Positions 54,341 to 62,537 of a DNA stretch of 64,000 bases are shown in pieces (position 1 is the stretch's first letter; each line of letters begins with the position of its first letter). The stretch comes from Nocardioides kribbensis. GTDB taxonomy: Bacteria; Actinomycetota; Actinomycetes; Propionibacteriales; Nocardioidaceae. The position numbers and the translations under genes are program-made. The stretch is from positions 277,100 through 341,099 of the forward strand of contig NZ_JADCLL010000006.1 in the NCBI RefSeq assembly GCF_015070375.1, read 5' to 3'. The notes beneath the pieces are model-generated. The model was given only the letters and a program-made list of their open reading frames with translations. It was not told the origin of the DNA and made no database searches.

Positions 54341-55297
54341 TCACGACAGCCGGCGGAAGAGCCGCTCGCTGGCCACGGTGATCGGCGTCCACCACAGCCG
54401 CATCACCACCAGCACCAGGGTGCCGGCGATGATCATGCCGGCGACGTTGAGCCCCAGCTGGGCCAGCGACCCGCGGATCTCGCCGCCGTCGAGGAAGGCC
54501 AGGCCGAGGGCGAGGTTGCCGGCGGCCGGCACGGTGGTGACGCTGATGAACACCCCGACCATGGTGGCGGTCTTCTCGATGGCCAGCGCGAGGGCGCCGG
54601 CGGCGCCGGCGACCAGGGCGACGATGAAGGACCAGCGGTCGGGGTGCCAGATGAAGCCGGTGTTGGGCCGCTCGCGCACGACCTCCTCGAGCGTCACCAG
54701 CCCGGTCGCCCGGGCCAGCACCGCCAGCAGCGTCACGACCACGATGGCGAGCAGGAACGACAGCACGAGCAGCCGGAGTCCGCGGCCGACGAGCCCCCAG
54801 CGACCCAGCAGCAGCCCGGCGCAGGTGGCCGCGATCGCGCTGAACTCCGGGCCGACCACCATCGCCCCGATGACCAGCACCGCGGAGTCGGTGATCACCG
54901 CGACCGCGGCCAGCACGACCGCCAGCACGAGGAAGACGTGGAAGGACACCGTGGGCACGGCGCCCGCCTCCGCGGCCGCCTCGACCGACTCCCAGATCAC
55001 GGCGTCGTCGGGGTGGCCCGGGGCGGCGCGCTCGAGCCGGTCGGCGGCGTCGAAGGGCGTGCCGGTGGGCGAGGTCACCACGATCCCGCCGCGCTCGCGC
55101 AGCCCCAGACGGGTCAGCTCGCGGATCACCGGTCCGGCCTTCTCCCGCGCCACGTCGGCCTCGACGAGGTCGCCGGCGGGCTCGAGCACCACGCCGCGCT
55201 GGAGGGTCACGTTGGTGATCCAGTCGTGGCGGCAGAGGGTCTGGCAGACCGACTCGGTCAGGTCGGCGGGCGCGGTCACGCGCAGGTGGAGCAGCAC
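54341..55297 (-). CDS. DUF389 family membrane protein (TIGR00341-like)
   Basis: A 318-residue protein: a cytoplasmic N-terminal ACT-like domain (LRVTAPADLTESVCQTLCRHDW...), then six to seven membrane segments with the DUF389 signature LVIGAMVVGPEFSAIAATCAGLLLG and MVGVFISVTTVPAAGNLALGL. Function is not established; members are thought to be transporters. GTG 55297 follows TAGCCT with a 6-nt spacer (leaderless). It is convergent with the GNAT gene, 6 bp apart. Confidence 0.9.
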   Translation of the reverse strand: MLLHLRVTAPADLTESVCQTLCRHDWITNVTLQRGVVLEPAGDLVEADVAREKAGPVIRELTRLGLRERGGIVVTSPTGTPFDAADRLERAAPGHPDDAVIWESVEAAAEAGAVPTVSFHVFLVLAVVLAAVAVITDSAVLVIGAMVVGPEFSAIAATCAGLLLGRWGLVGRGLRLLVLSFLLAIVVVTLLAVLARATGLVTLEEVVRERPNTGFIWHPDRWSFIVALVAGAAGALALAIEKTATMVGVFISVTTVPAAGNLALGLAFLDGGEIRGSLAQLGLNVAGMIIAGTLVLVVMRLWWTPITVASERLFRRLS

Positions 55298-55407
55298 GCG
55301 CCCAGGCTAGAGCGGCCGACCTCGTCGGCTCCGACGGGCCCGGGTGCGCGCCGGACACGCCGAGCCAGTAGTTCGCCTAACTCACCTAGGTCAGTATGGT
55401 TACGCGC

Positions 55408-55755
55408 ATGATGACCGACGCCGGCCTCCCCCAGCCGTCTGGCTGCCAGCCCCTCGACCCCCGCGTGGCGATCGACACCGCGGTCGAGGCGCAGGAGGGG
55501 CGGATGTGCGTGCTGCGGGGCACGGCGTGCGTGCACGACGCCACCGTGGCCATCGTCGAGGTCAGCACCGACGGCGGCGAGAGCTGGCACGAGGCCACCC
55601 TCACCGGGCCCAACGAGCCGGCCGGTCCCGTCGAGTGGGAGCACCCCTGGGTGCCCGAGGCCCCCGGCGTGCACACCCTGCTCGCCCGGGCCACCGACTC
55701 GCGCGGCCGTCGCCACGACGTGGGTCGCGACCGGCTCCGCGTCTCCCCGGCCTGA
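55408..55755 (+). CDS. Free-standing sulfite-oxidase-type dimerisation (Ig-like) domain protein
   Basis: A 115-residue soluble protein whose middle and end, VLRGTACVHDATVAIVEVSTDGGESWHEATL...WEHPWVPEAPGVHTLLARATDSRGRR, match the Mo-co oxidoreductase dimerisation domain (PF03404-like, Ig fold) that normally follows the molybdenum domain of sulfite oxidases. Here it stands alone with no molybdopterin enzyme next to it. ATG 55408 (or 55411) is used because TATGGT ends 7 nt upstream. It may be an adaptor or a remnant. Confidence 0.78.
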   Translation: MMTDAGLPQPSGCQPLDPRVAIDTAVEAQEGRMCVLRGTACVHDATVAIVEVSTDGGESWHEATLTGPNEPAGPVEWEHPWVPEAPGVHTLLARATDSRGRRHDVGRDRLRVSPA

Positions 55756-55816
55756 GGTCGGGGCCCTGGCCGGACCCAGGCCGGACCCAGGCCGGCCCCG
55801 TGGCAGGAAGCGCGGG

Positions 55817-57589
55817 TCAGCCGCGCCCGGCGCCCGCCGGCGGGCGGCAGATGATGGTGTCGGAGGGGATGTAGTCGGTGTGGATCTTCTCCTGCTTGAC
55901 CAGCTGCTCCTCCCCGGGGCGACGGAAGTAGCGCCACACGTCGACCGAGAAGCCGGAGTAGCCGGTGTTGGGCAGGCAGTTCTCGGTGCGCAGGGTCTGC
56001 GTGGCCGGGGCGGTGTAGTCGTAGCGCTCGGAGGTCCGGGTGGTGATGTCCCAGGTCTTCGTCGACCAGATCGAGACCGTCAGCACGCCCTGCGACGACG
56101 GCGTGCTGTCGGAGAAGGCGGTGTCGACCAGCACGCCGTGGTCGGTGTCGTTGCGGAAGCGCAGGTCGACCGCGCCCCACACGACGGTGGCCTCGCGGCC
56201 CACGGGGTAGCGGTCGATGTAGACCGAGTGCGCCTTGTGCTCGACGTCCTCGAGGCCGGCGAAGAAGGCGGCGTTGTAGGTCGTGGTCGCCATCTGCGAG
56301 ACACCGCCGCCGAGGTCCTCGACGAAGACGCCGTCGCTGATGATGGTGCCGGTGGTGAAGCCGTTCTCGACCGTGCGCTCACCCACGATGTCGTTGAGGG
56401 AGAAGGTCTCGCCCGGCTTCACGACCGTGCCGTCGACGATCTCCGCGGCGCGGCCGATGTTGACGTTGCGGTACTCCGCGTAGGGGAAGTACGTCGTGAA
56501 CGACGACACCCGCTCGCGGATCCCCAGCGCCCGGGCGTCCTTCGTGGTGAAGTCGGGCCGGGCCACGGTGGCCTCGACGTCGACCTCCCGCCTGCCCTCG
56601 CGGCGCGTCAGCACGTCGAGGAAGTCGGCGGCGACGTCGTCGGGGTCGTAGGAGACCCCGGGGCGGCCCGGCACGACCTGCGGGCGGCCGTCGACCAGCG
56701 CGACGGTGGCGTCGACGGGGTCGTCGGTGGTGGTCATCGAGTCGACCAGCGCGCTCAGCGCCTCGGTGTCGACGCGCGGCTCGAGCTCCCCGTCGACGGG
56801 CTCCATCGAGAGCGCCTCGCGGTAGTCGGCCGGCTGCAGCCGCAGCGGCGTGCCGTCGAAGCGCAGCACGACCGAGGCCGACAGCGCGGGGTTAGCGAAG
56901 TCGTCGAGGCCGGCCTGCACGTCGGCGGCGTCGATGTCGGGCTCCACCACGACCGGCTCCAGCTCGACGCGGCGGTCGGCGCGGCGCTCGGCGACGTACG
57001 CCGCCTCCAGCGCCTCGCGGACCTCCTCGGCGTCGAGGGCGCGGCCCTGCTGCGGGGAGACGGTGCTGACGCCCGCGGGACCGAAGACGACCTCGCCGTC
57101 GACCGCGGGAGCACCGGCCTCGTCGTCGAGGCGGGTCACCAGCGCGTCGAGCGCGGCGGGGTCGACGTCGACGACGGCCTCGAGGTCGTCGCCGCCGGTG
57201 TAGTAGTCCCACAGGCGGCGGGGGTCCCAGGTGCGCTCGCCGCCCGCGGCCTCGACCGAGGCGAGGTGGTCGACCGAGAGCCCCGCGTCGGCGGGGCTGA
57301 GACGCAGCGGCTCGGCGTCGGAGCCGGCCACCGAGACCCGCAGCCGGCCGCTCTCGCGCTCGGCGAGGCCCTCCTCGAGGGCGGCGACCGCGTCGGCCTG
57401 GGTGCGCCCGCCGATGTCGACGCCCGAGACGGCCGTGCCGCGCGGCACCTTGTCGCCGGCGGTGAGGGCCAGTGCGGCGTAGCCGCCGCCGGCGAGCAGC
57501 GCCAGCCCGCCGATGACCGCGGCGACGACCTTGCCCCCGCTCCCCTCGCGGTCGGGGCGGGGCGGCTTGGCGTCGTCTCGCGGGCTCAC
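55817..57589 (-). CDS. VanW family protein with peptidoglycan-binding-like repeats
   Basis: A 590-residue single-pass protein: a basic N-terminus, membrane helix (VVAAVIGGLALLAGGGYAAL), two PG_binding_4-type repeats (about 50-350; GTAVSGVDIGGRTQADAVAAL opens the first), and a C-terminal VanW domain with TTYFPYAEYRNVNIGRAAEIVDG, GETFSLNDIVGERT and GGGVSQMATTTYNAAFFAGL. VanW proteins accompany vancomycin-resistance and cell-wall loci, but their biochemical role is open. GTG 57589 follows TAGGAT with a 7-nt spacer; ATG 57598 overlaps that box and is less likely. Confidence 0.9.
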   Translation of the reverse strand: MSPRDDAKPPRPDREGSGGKVVAAVIGGLALLAGGGYAALALTAGDKVPRGTAVSGVDIGGRTQADAVAALEEGLAERESGRLRVSVAGSDAEPLRLSPADAGLSVDHLASVEAAGGERTWDPRRLWDYYTGGDDLEAVVDVDPAALDALVTRLDDEAGAPAVDGEVVFGPAGVSTVSPQQGRALDAEEVREALEAAYVAERRADRRVELEPVVVEPDIDAADVQAGLDDFANPALSASVVLRFDGTPLRLQPADYREALSMEPVDGELEPRVDTEALSALVDSMTTTDDPVDATVALVDGRPQVVPGRPGVSYDPDDVAADFLDVLTRREGRREVDVEATVARPDFTTKDARALGIRERVSSFTTYFPYAEYRNVNIGRAAEIVDGTVVKPGETFSLNDIVGERTVENGFTTGTIISDGVFVEDLGGGVSQMATTTYNAAFFAGLEDVEHKAHSVYIDRYPVGREATVVWGAVDLRFRNDTDHGVLVDTAFSDSTPSSQGVLTVSIWSTKTWDITTRTSERYDYTAPATQTLRTENCLPNTGYSGFSVDVWRYFRRPGEEQLVKQEKIHTDYIPSDTIICRPPAGAGRG

Positions 57590-57636
57590 GACCCCCATCC
57601 TAAGGAAGGGCCCGCGCCGGGTCGGGATCCCCGGCC

Positions 57637-58134
57637 CTACGCCGGCGGCGCGAGGTCGTCCGCGGCGGCGCCGGCCGGGGGCCGAGCACAGGTCCGGTCA
57701 CCGGGCTGGTCACCGGGCCGGTCATCGGGTCCGGCGCCCCGCGGACGGAGCACCAGGGTGGTCACGTCGGAGACGACGACGACCACGACGACCAGCCCGA
57801 GGCCGAGCAGCAGGTAGCCCGCGACGTCCTGGGCCACGAGGTAGCCCGACCCCGGGGAGCTCTGCAGCACGACGCCGAGCACGACCACCCAGCCCAGCGC
57901 CCACGGCGGGCGCGCCCACCACGACCGCGGCAGCGCCCACGCCGTGGCCAGGGTCGCGGCCGCGCCGAGCAGCAGGCCCCACCACAGCGGGTGCACCAGC
58001 ACGACGGCGGTCGCGGTGGCCGCGCCCACCGCGGCCAGCAGCGCGGCCGCGAGCACGCGCAGCACCAGCCCGACCGGCCCCGGTCGGGCCGCTCGCCCCG
58101 GCGCCCCGGGGTGCGCCGGCGCCTCGGCCACCAC
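57637..58134 (-). CDS. DUF6113-like membrane protein next to mshB
   Basis: A 165-residue protein with four hydrophobic segments (VLRVLAAALLAAVGAATATAVVLV, LLLGAAATLATAWALP, ALGWVVVLGVVLQS, LLLGLGLVVVVVVVSDVTTLVL) and a Gly/Asp-rich tail with the repeated DRPGDQPGD. GTG 58134 begins 8 nt after the mshB stop. A small membrane protein after mshB is common in actinobacteria and I recall it as DUF6113; no function is known. Confidence 0.7.
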   Translation of the reverse strand: MVAEAPAHPGAPGRAARPGPVGLVLRVLAAALLAAVGAATATAVVLVHPLWWGLLLGAAATLATAWALPRSWWARPPWALGWVVVLGVVLQSSPGSGYLVAQDVAGYLLLGLGLVVVVVVVSDVTTLVLRPRGAGPDDRPGDQPGDRTCARPPAGAAADDLAPPA

Positions 58135-58142
58135 GGGCGGGG

Positions 58143-59111
58143 TCAGCCCGCGTCGCCGGCGAGCCCGGCGAAGAGGTCGCTCTCGAGCCCGTCGTCGCCG
58201 ACCGGGCCCAGCGCGCCCTTGACCAGACGGTAGAACTCGACGCCCCAGGCGGCGGCGCCGACGTTGTTGGACAGCGCGAAGAAGGGACCGTCGAGGGTGA
58301 CCTGCGTGGGGTAGGCCCGCAGGGCGTCCATCTTGCGCTCGACGTGGTCCTGGGCGTCGACGGCGCAGGAGAGGTCGTCGTCGGCGGTCACGAAGTGCGG
58401 CAGCGGGCCGTCGGGGTCCATGCCCTCGAAGGAGGTGGTGTCGCCGGCGTCGCGCAGGGCGCGCAGACCCGCGCGCATGCGGCTCTCCGACATGGCGCCC
58501 CAGTAGACCTTGGCGATGTCCCACGCCGCCCCGAGGTCGGGGCGGTAGGACGGCACGGCCGCGAGCTGCGCGGCGTACATCGCGACGCGGTGGGCCTGGA
58601 TGTGGTCGGGGTGGCCGTAGCCCCCGAACTCGTCGTAGGTCACCAGCACCTGCGGGCGCACCTCGCGGATCACCTCCACCAGCAGGGTGGCGGCCTCGGT
58701 GAGGTCGGCGCGGGAGAAGGCGTTGTCGTGCACGTCGTCGGCGGCGACGGCGTGGCCGTCGGCGTGCCACTGCATGCCGGAGTCGCGGTAGTGCCCGAAG
58801 CCGCCGAGCCAGCGGTGGTCGGTGACGCCGAGGGCGGCCATCGCGTCGGCGATCTCGCCGCGGCGGTGCTCGCCGAGGCGGTCCTCCTTGTCGGCGGCGA
58901 GGTGCTCGAGCTCGGGCACGAGGATCTCGCCCATCTCGCCGGCGGTGCAGGTGACGAGGGTGACCGAGCGGCCCTGCGCGGCGTACTGCGCCATCGTGGC
59001 GCCCTGGCCGATCGTCTCGTCGTCGGGGTGGGCGTGCACGAGGAGCAGCCGCTGCTCGGCGGGCGTGGCGGCGGGCGGCTGCTGGGAGGCGTGGGCGGGC
59101 GCTGCGGGCAT
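58143..59111 (-). CDS. mshB: N-acetyl-1-D-myo-inositol-2-amino-2-deoxy-alpha-D-glucopyranoside deacetylase
   Basis: MshB deacetylates GlcNAc-Ins in mycothiol biosynthesis, the thiol buffer of actinobacteria. The 322-residue LmbE-type fold has the metal-binding AHPDDE in LLLVHAHPDDETIGQGATM, a second His in YGHPDHIQAH, and TYDEFGGYG. An 18-residue Pro/Ala-rich extension precedes it. ATG 59111 follows TAGGAT with a 7-nt spacer (leaderless). It is strong evidence for an actinobacterial host. The other msh genes are not in the window. Confidence 0.95.
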   Translation of the reverse strand: MPAAPAHASQQPPAATPAEQRLLLVHAHPDDETIGQGATMAQYAAQGRSVTLVTCTAGEMGEILVPELEHLAADKEDRLGEHRRGEIADAMAALGVTDHRWLGGFGHYRDSGMQWHADGHAVAADDVHDNAFSRADLTEAATLLVEVIREVRPQVLVTYDEFGGYGHPDHIQAHRVAMYAAQLAAVPSYRPDLGAAWDIAKVYWGAMSESRMRAGLRALRDAGDTTSFEGMDPDGPLPHFVTADDDLSCAVDAQDHVERKMDALRAYPTQVTLDGPFFALSNNVGAAAWGVEFYRLVKGALGPVGDDGLESDLFAGLAGDAG

Positions 59112-59221
59112 GGCGAGGATCCTAGGGACGAGGTCCGACAGGGGCGGAGGGTGCCCGGCCGCGAGGGTCCCGCCGCCGTGCACCGCGACCGGCGCACCGG
59201 CCGGTCAGTGGCCCCAACACC

Positions 59222-59968
59222 TCACTGCGGCTTTTTGATCCGCCTCGGCGCGCTCGGCAGGTCCAGCGGCGGCGCGGGCGGCGCGTCGGGGGCGTCGAGG
59301 CCCTCGTCGAGCCAGCCGTCGTGCTCGTCGCAGAGCACGTCGAGCACGAAGGCGGGGGCGTCGGTGACCACGGCCCAGGGGTGGTCCTCGTCGTCGTCCT
59401 CCCCGGCCAGGCGCTCGCGCTCGACGTGGGCGTCGTAGCCGTCGGCGCGCAGCCGGCGCTCCACGGCGCGGGCGTCGTCGTCGGAGAAGAACACCGCGCG
59501 CGCCGAGGCCACCGGCGCGGTGAGCAGCACGTGGCGCAGCTCGGGCAGGAAGGGCCGGTCGGGCTCGAGCCAGTCGAGGTCGTCGAGCTCGTCGGGGCCG
59601 ACCCAGGCCAGCAGGTCGTGCTCGCCCGGCTCGGGCTCGCCGCGCACCAGCCGCGCCGTGGCCACCCGCAACGTCAGCCCGGGCCGCACCGCCACCCCGT
59701 CGGCGGTCGCCCCGGCGGCGCCCGCTGCGGGCCCCGTCGCCGGCCCCGTCAGCGGTCGCAGCCACGCCACCACCTCGACCTCGCAGCCCAGCTCCTCGGC
59801 GACCTCGCGCACCAGCGCGTCGCCCGGGGTCTCGTCGGCCTCGACCTTGCCGCCCGGCAGCTCCCAGCGTCCCGCCGCCTCCGGCGGAGCCGTACGCCGC
59901 GCGGCCAGCACCCGCCCGCCGCGCACGAGCGCCGCGCCCACCACCAGCCGCTCCCGCTGCCCGTCCAC
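59222..59968 (-). CDS. Nudix hydrolase fused to an RraB-like domain
   Basis: A 248-residue protein. The N-terminal half is a MutT-like Nudix domain with the box GGKVEADETPGDALVREVAEELG, opening with VVGAALVRGGRVLAARRTAPPEAAGRWELPG. The C-terminal half (about 150-225; DARAVERRLRADGYDAHVERE...DDEDHPWAVVTDAPAF) resembles the RNase E inhibitor RraB. Nudix domains cleave oxidised nucleotides or related diphosphates; the fusion suggests a link to RNA turnover (inference). GTG 59968 follows TAGAGT with a 7-nt spacer (leaderless). Confidence 0.82.
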   Translation of the reverse strand: MDGQRERLVVGAALVRGGRVLAARRTAPPEAAGRWELPGGKVEADETPGDALVREVAEELGCEVEVVAWLRPLTGPATGPAAGAAGATADGVAVRPGLTLRVATARLVRGEPEPGEHDLLAWVGPDELDDLDWLEPDRPFLPELRHVLLTAPVASARAVFFSDDDARAVERRLRADGYDAHVERERLAGEDDDEDHPWAVVTDAPAFVLDVLCDEHDGWLDEGLDAPDAPPAPPLDLPSAPRRIKKPQ

Positions 59969-60015
59969 GAGCGCGACTCTAGGTCTCCCGCGCACCGGTG
60001 GTGCAGGGTGGGCCC

Positions 60016-61194
60016 ATGCTGTCTCGGGGACCTCGTCGCGCGCCCGCCCCGTCGGCGGCGCAGCCGGCCGGCGCCGCGCACGCCCCGGGCCCGGCCCACC
60101 CGCAGGTGCCGCTCGTGCCGGCGGCGGCCTTCGTGGTCGTGTGGTCCTCGGGCTACATCGCCGGCCCGCTCGGCGTCGAGGCGGTGGAGCCGATCACGCT
60201 GCTGGCGCTGCGCTTCGTGGTGGCCACGCTGCTGCTGGGGGCCTGGGCGCGGTGGCGCCGCGGGCCGATGCGGCTGCCGCGGGGCGTGCTCGTGCGGCTG
60301 GGCGCGGTGGGGCTGATGATGAACGGGCTGCAGTTCGTCTTCATGTACCTCGCCTTCGACGTCGGCCTCGGCGCCACCCTCGGCGCGCTGATGCACTCGC
60401 TCTCCCCCGTGCTCACCGTCGTGCTCGCCGGGGTGCTGCTGCGCGAGCGGGTCACCCGTGTGCAGGTCGTCGGCCTGGTGGTGGGCGTCGCCGGCGTCGT
60501 GACGATCCTCGGCCCCGACGTCGAGGAGGCCGGCGGGGCGGTCGGCCTCACCCTCGGCGTGCTCAGCACCCTCAGCCTCTGCCTCGGCACCCTCGGCCAG
60601 CGCTGGACGGCCACCACCCCCGCGTCCCCCCGCCCCTCCGACTCCCTCGAGGAGGCGGGCGCGGCCGAGGCGGGCGCCACGCCGCCCGGCGAGTCGATCG
60701 ACCCGGTGTGGGCGGCGGTGGTGCAGTTCGCGGTGTGCGCCGTGCCGCTGGTGGTGCTCGGGCTGCTGCTCGAGGGCACCCGCCCGGTGCACGACCCCGT
60801 CGTCGCGGTCGCCACCGTGGCCTGGCTCGGCGTCGTCAACTCCATCGTCGGCCTGCTGCTGCTCGGCGCCGTCGTGCGCCGTGGCGGCGCCGGCGCCTCG
60901 GCCAGCGTCTTCTTCCTCATGCCCCCCGTCACCGCCGTGATGGCCTGGCTCTGCTTCGGCGACACCCTCGACGCCCGCGAGCTCGTCGGCCTGGTCGTGG
61001 CCGTGCTCGGTGTCGCCGTCGCCACCCGCTCCGCCCGCTCTCACCCCGACGGTGGTCGAGGAGGGAGCCCCAGCCCCGGTGGTCGAGGAGGGAGCCCCAG
61101 CCCCGGTGGTCGAGGAGGGAGCCCCAGCCCCGGTGGTCGAGGAGGGAGCCCCAGCCCCGGTGGTCGAGGAGGGAGCCCCAGCCCCGGTGGTTGA
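60016..61194 (+). CDS. EamA/DMT family transporter with a repeat-derived C-terminus
   Basis: A 392-residue transporter with ten membrane segments in two EamA halves (FVVVWSSGYIAGPLGVEAVEP begins the first; AWLGVVNSIVGLLLLGAVV in the second). Relatives export amino acids or metabolites. The last 45 residues are five perfect GGRGGSPSP units encoded by a 27-bp tandem repeat (61051-61185), and the TGA stop lies in the first bases of a palindromic repeat element. ATG 60016 follows CAGGGT with a 6-nt spacer (leaderless). Confidence 0.9.
   Translation: MLSRGPRRAPAPSAAQPAGAAHAPGPAHPQVPLVPAAAFVVVWSSGYIAGPLGVEAVEPITLLALRFVVATLLLGAWARWRRGPMRLPRGVLVRLGAVGLMMNGLQFVFMYLAFDVGLGATLGALMHSLSPVLTVVLAGVLLRERVTRVQVVGLVVGVAGVVTILGPDVEEAGGAVGLTLGVLSTLSLCLGTLGQRWTATTPASPRPSDSLEEAGAAEAGATPPGESIDPVWAAVVQFAVCAVPLVVLGLLLEGTRPVHDPVVAVATVAWLGVVNSIVGLLLLGAVVRRGGAGASASVFFLMPPVTAVMAWLCFGDTLDARELVGLVVAVLGVAVATRSARSHPDGGRGGSPSPGGRGGSPSPGGRGGSPSPGGRGGSPSPGGRGGSPSPGG
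61051..61185 (+). repeat. Five 27-bp tandem repeats coding GGRGGSPSP
   Basis: Five consecutive 27-bp copies begin at 61051, 61078, 61105, 61132 and 61159. Each starts GGTGGTCGAGGAGGGAGC, close to the start of the 42-bp palindromic element that follows at 61186, so they appear to be duplications of part of that element inside the transporter gene. Confidence 0.9.
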
Positions 61195-61288
61195 GGAGGG
61201 AGCGCCAGCGACCGTCTCGAAACCACGTCCGCCCGGGGACAGTGGTTTCGAGACGCTCGTCGCTGGCGCTCCTCCCTCCTCAACCACC
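61186..61288. repeat. Palindromic repeat element, inverted pair
   Basis: A 41-nt stretch starting GGTGGTTGAGGAGGGAGCGC and ending GTCTCGAAACCAC (61186-61226) is followed by a loop and its inverted partner (61242-61288, with 3-6 nt insertions). Both arms together form a long hairpin. The same unit occurs twice as a direct repeat at 63883-64000. A further partial copy lies at about 61310-61345. This looks like a REP-type element of this lineage. Confidence 0.85.
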
Positions 61289-61410
61289 GGCCCGACGGTG
61301 ATCGCGAGATGCTCGTCGCTGGCGCTCCTCCTCCTCGACCACCCGTCCCGGGCAGCCCGACCAGGACGACCTGCCAGGCTGGAGCCCCGCCCGTCGACCA
61401 GGAGGACCCC

Positions 61411-62517
61411 GTGACCGACCCCGACCTCTGGCTCACCCCGGGCCGCGACGCGGGCCCCGCGATCGACGCGTTCGTCTCGTCGTACGGCGGGCGGCGCGCG
61501 GGTCTCGCGGGGCTGGTGGCGGCTCTGCCCCGCGAGGGCCGGCGGCTGCGGCGGACCCTGTCGCCGGGTCTCGCGGCGCGCCGCTCGTGGACGTGGCAGG
61601 GGCCCGACCGGCGCGACCCCCGCTGGTGGCCGCAAGGGGTGACCTCGTCGGCCGACGCCGCGGCGGGGGCGGCCGAGGCACCGGTGCCGGGGCGGGTGCT
61701 GATGGTCAGCTGGTACGCCAAGACGATGCCGGGCGAGCCCACGCCGCCGGGCAACCAGGGCTCGCGGATCAGCGTCGTCGACCTCGAGGCGCGCCGCTAC
61801 GACCACGTCCTGCTGGTGCGCGCGCAGGCCGACGGGGCGTGGAAGCCGCTGCAGGTGCACGCGGGCGGCATCGCGTGGGTGGGGTCGTGGCTGCACGTCG
61901 CGGCCACCGCGAAGGGCTTCTGGAGCGCCCGGGTCGACGACGTCGTCGAGGTGCCGGCCGGTCGCCGCGCGGAGACCTTCGGCCACCGCTGGGTGCTGCC
62001 CGTGCGGCGCGGCCACGCCGCCGGCTCGGGCGAGGGCGTCGAGCCGCTGCGCTACTCGTTCCTCTCCGTCGACGCCTCCCCCGCGTCACCCGCGTCGTCG
62101 TCCGCCGCACCCGGGACCGGCCCGGAGCTGGTGGTCGGCGAGTACGCCCGGGGCCGCCGGACCCGCCGCCTGGCCCGCTTCGCCCTCACCCCCGAGGGCG
62201 CCCCCGTGGTCGGTGACGACGGCCGCGCCCGGCCACTGTCGGTGCACGACAGCGGGGTGGCCGGCATGCAGGGCGCGGTGGTCTCGCGCGGGCGCTGGCA
62301 CGTGACGACCTCCCACGGCCCCTGGACCCCCGGCACCCTGGTCACCGGCGCCTCCCCCGACGCCGCCGACCCGTGGCGGCCCCGACGCTGGGCGACCCCG
62401 ATGGGTCCGGAGGACCTGGCGGTCTGGCCCGGCGACACCCCCGCCGACGACCGGCTGTGGACCGTCACCGAGCACCCCCGCCGCCGCTGGATCTGCGAGC
62501 TGCGCGTGCCCCGCTGA
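61411..62517 (+). CDS. Hypothetical protein, beta-propeller-like
   Basis: A 368-residue soluble protein with no signal peptide. Its central part (RVLMVSWYAKTMPGEPTPP, GSRISVVDLEARRYDHVLLV, VHAGGIAWVGSWLHVAATAKGFWSARVDDVVEV) is built from repeated beta-rich blades, like actinobacterial proteins with HAGGIVWYGDYLYVADT. No enzymatic motif was seen. GTG 61411 lies 8 nt behind CAGGAGGA. It is convergent with the thioesterase gene after 20 bp. Confidence 0.75.
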   Translation: MTDPDLWLTPGRDAGPAIDAFVSSYGGRRAGLAGLVAALPREGRRLRRTLSPGLAARRSWTWQGPDRRDPRWWPQGVTSSADAAAGAAEAPVPGRVLMVSWYAKTMPGEPTPPGNQGSRISVVDLEARRYDHVLLVRAQADGAWKPLQVHAGGIAWVGSWLHVAATAKGFWSARVDDVVEVPAGRRAETFGHRWVLPVRRGHAAGSGEGVEPLRYSFLSVDASPASPASSSAAPGTGPELVVGEYARGRRTRRLARFALTPEGAPVVGDDGRARPLSVHDSGVAGMQGAVVSRGRWHVTTSHGPWTPGTLVTGASPDAADPWRPRRWATPMGPEDLAVWPGDTPADDRLWTVTEHPRRRWICELRVPR

Positions 62518-62537
62518 CGCCCGCGCCCGCAGGCGGC

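Noticed and set aside
55375..55400. Possible IdeR/DtxR box (CCTAACTCACCTAGG) before the sulfite-oxidase-type domain gene
   Set aside because: Only a half-site resembles the consensus, the other half does not match, and the spacing is wrong.
61186..61288. Terminal inverted repeats of an insertion sequence
   Set aside because: No transposase frame lies between the arms; the loop is 15 nt. It is better described as a REP-type palindrome.
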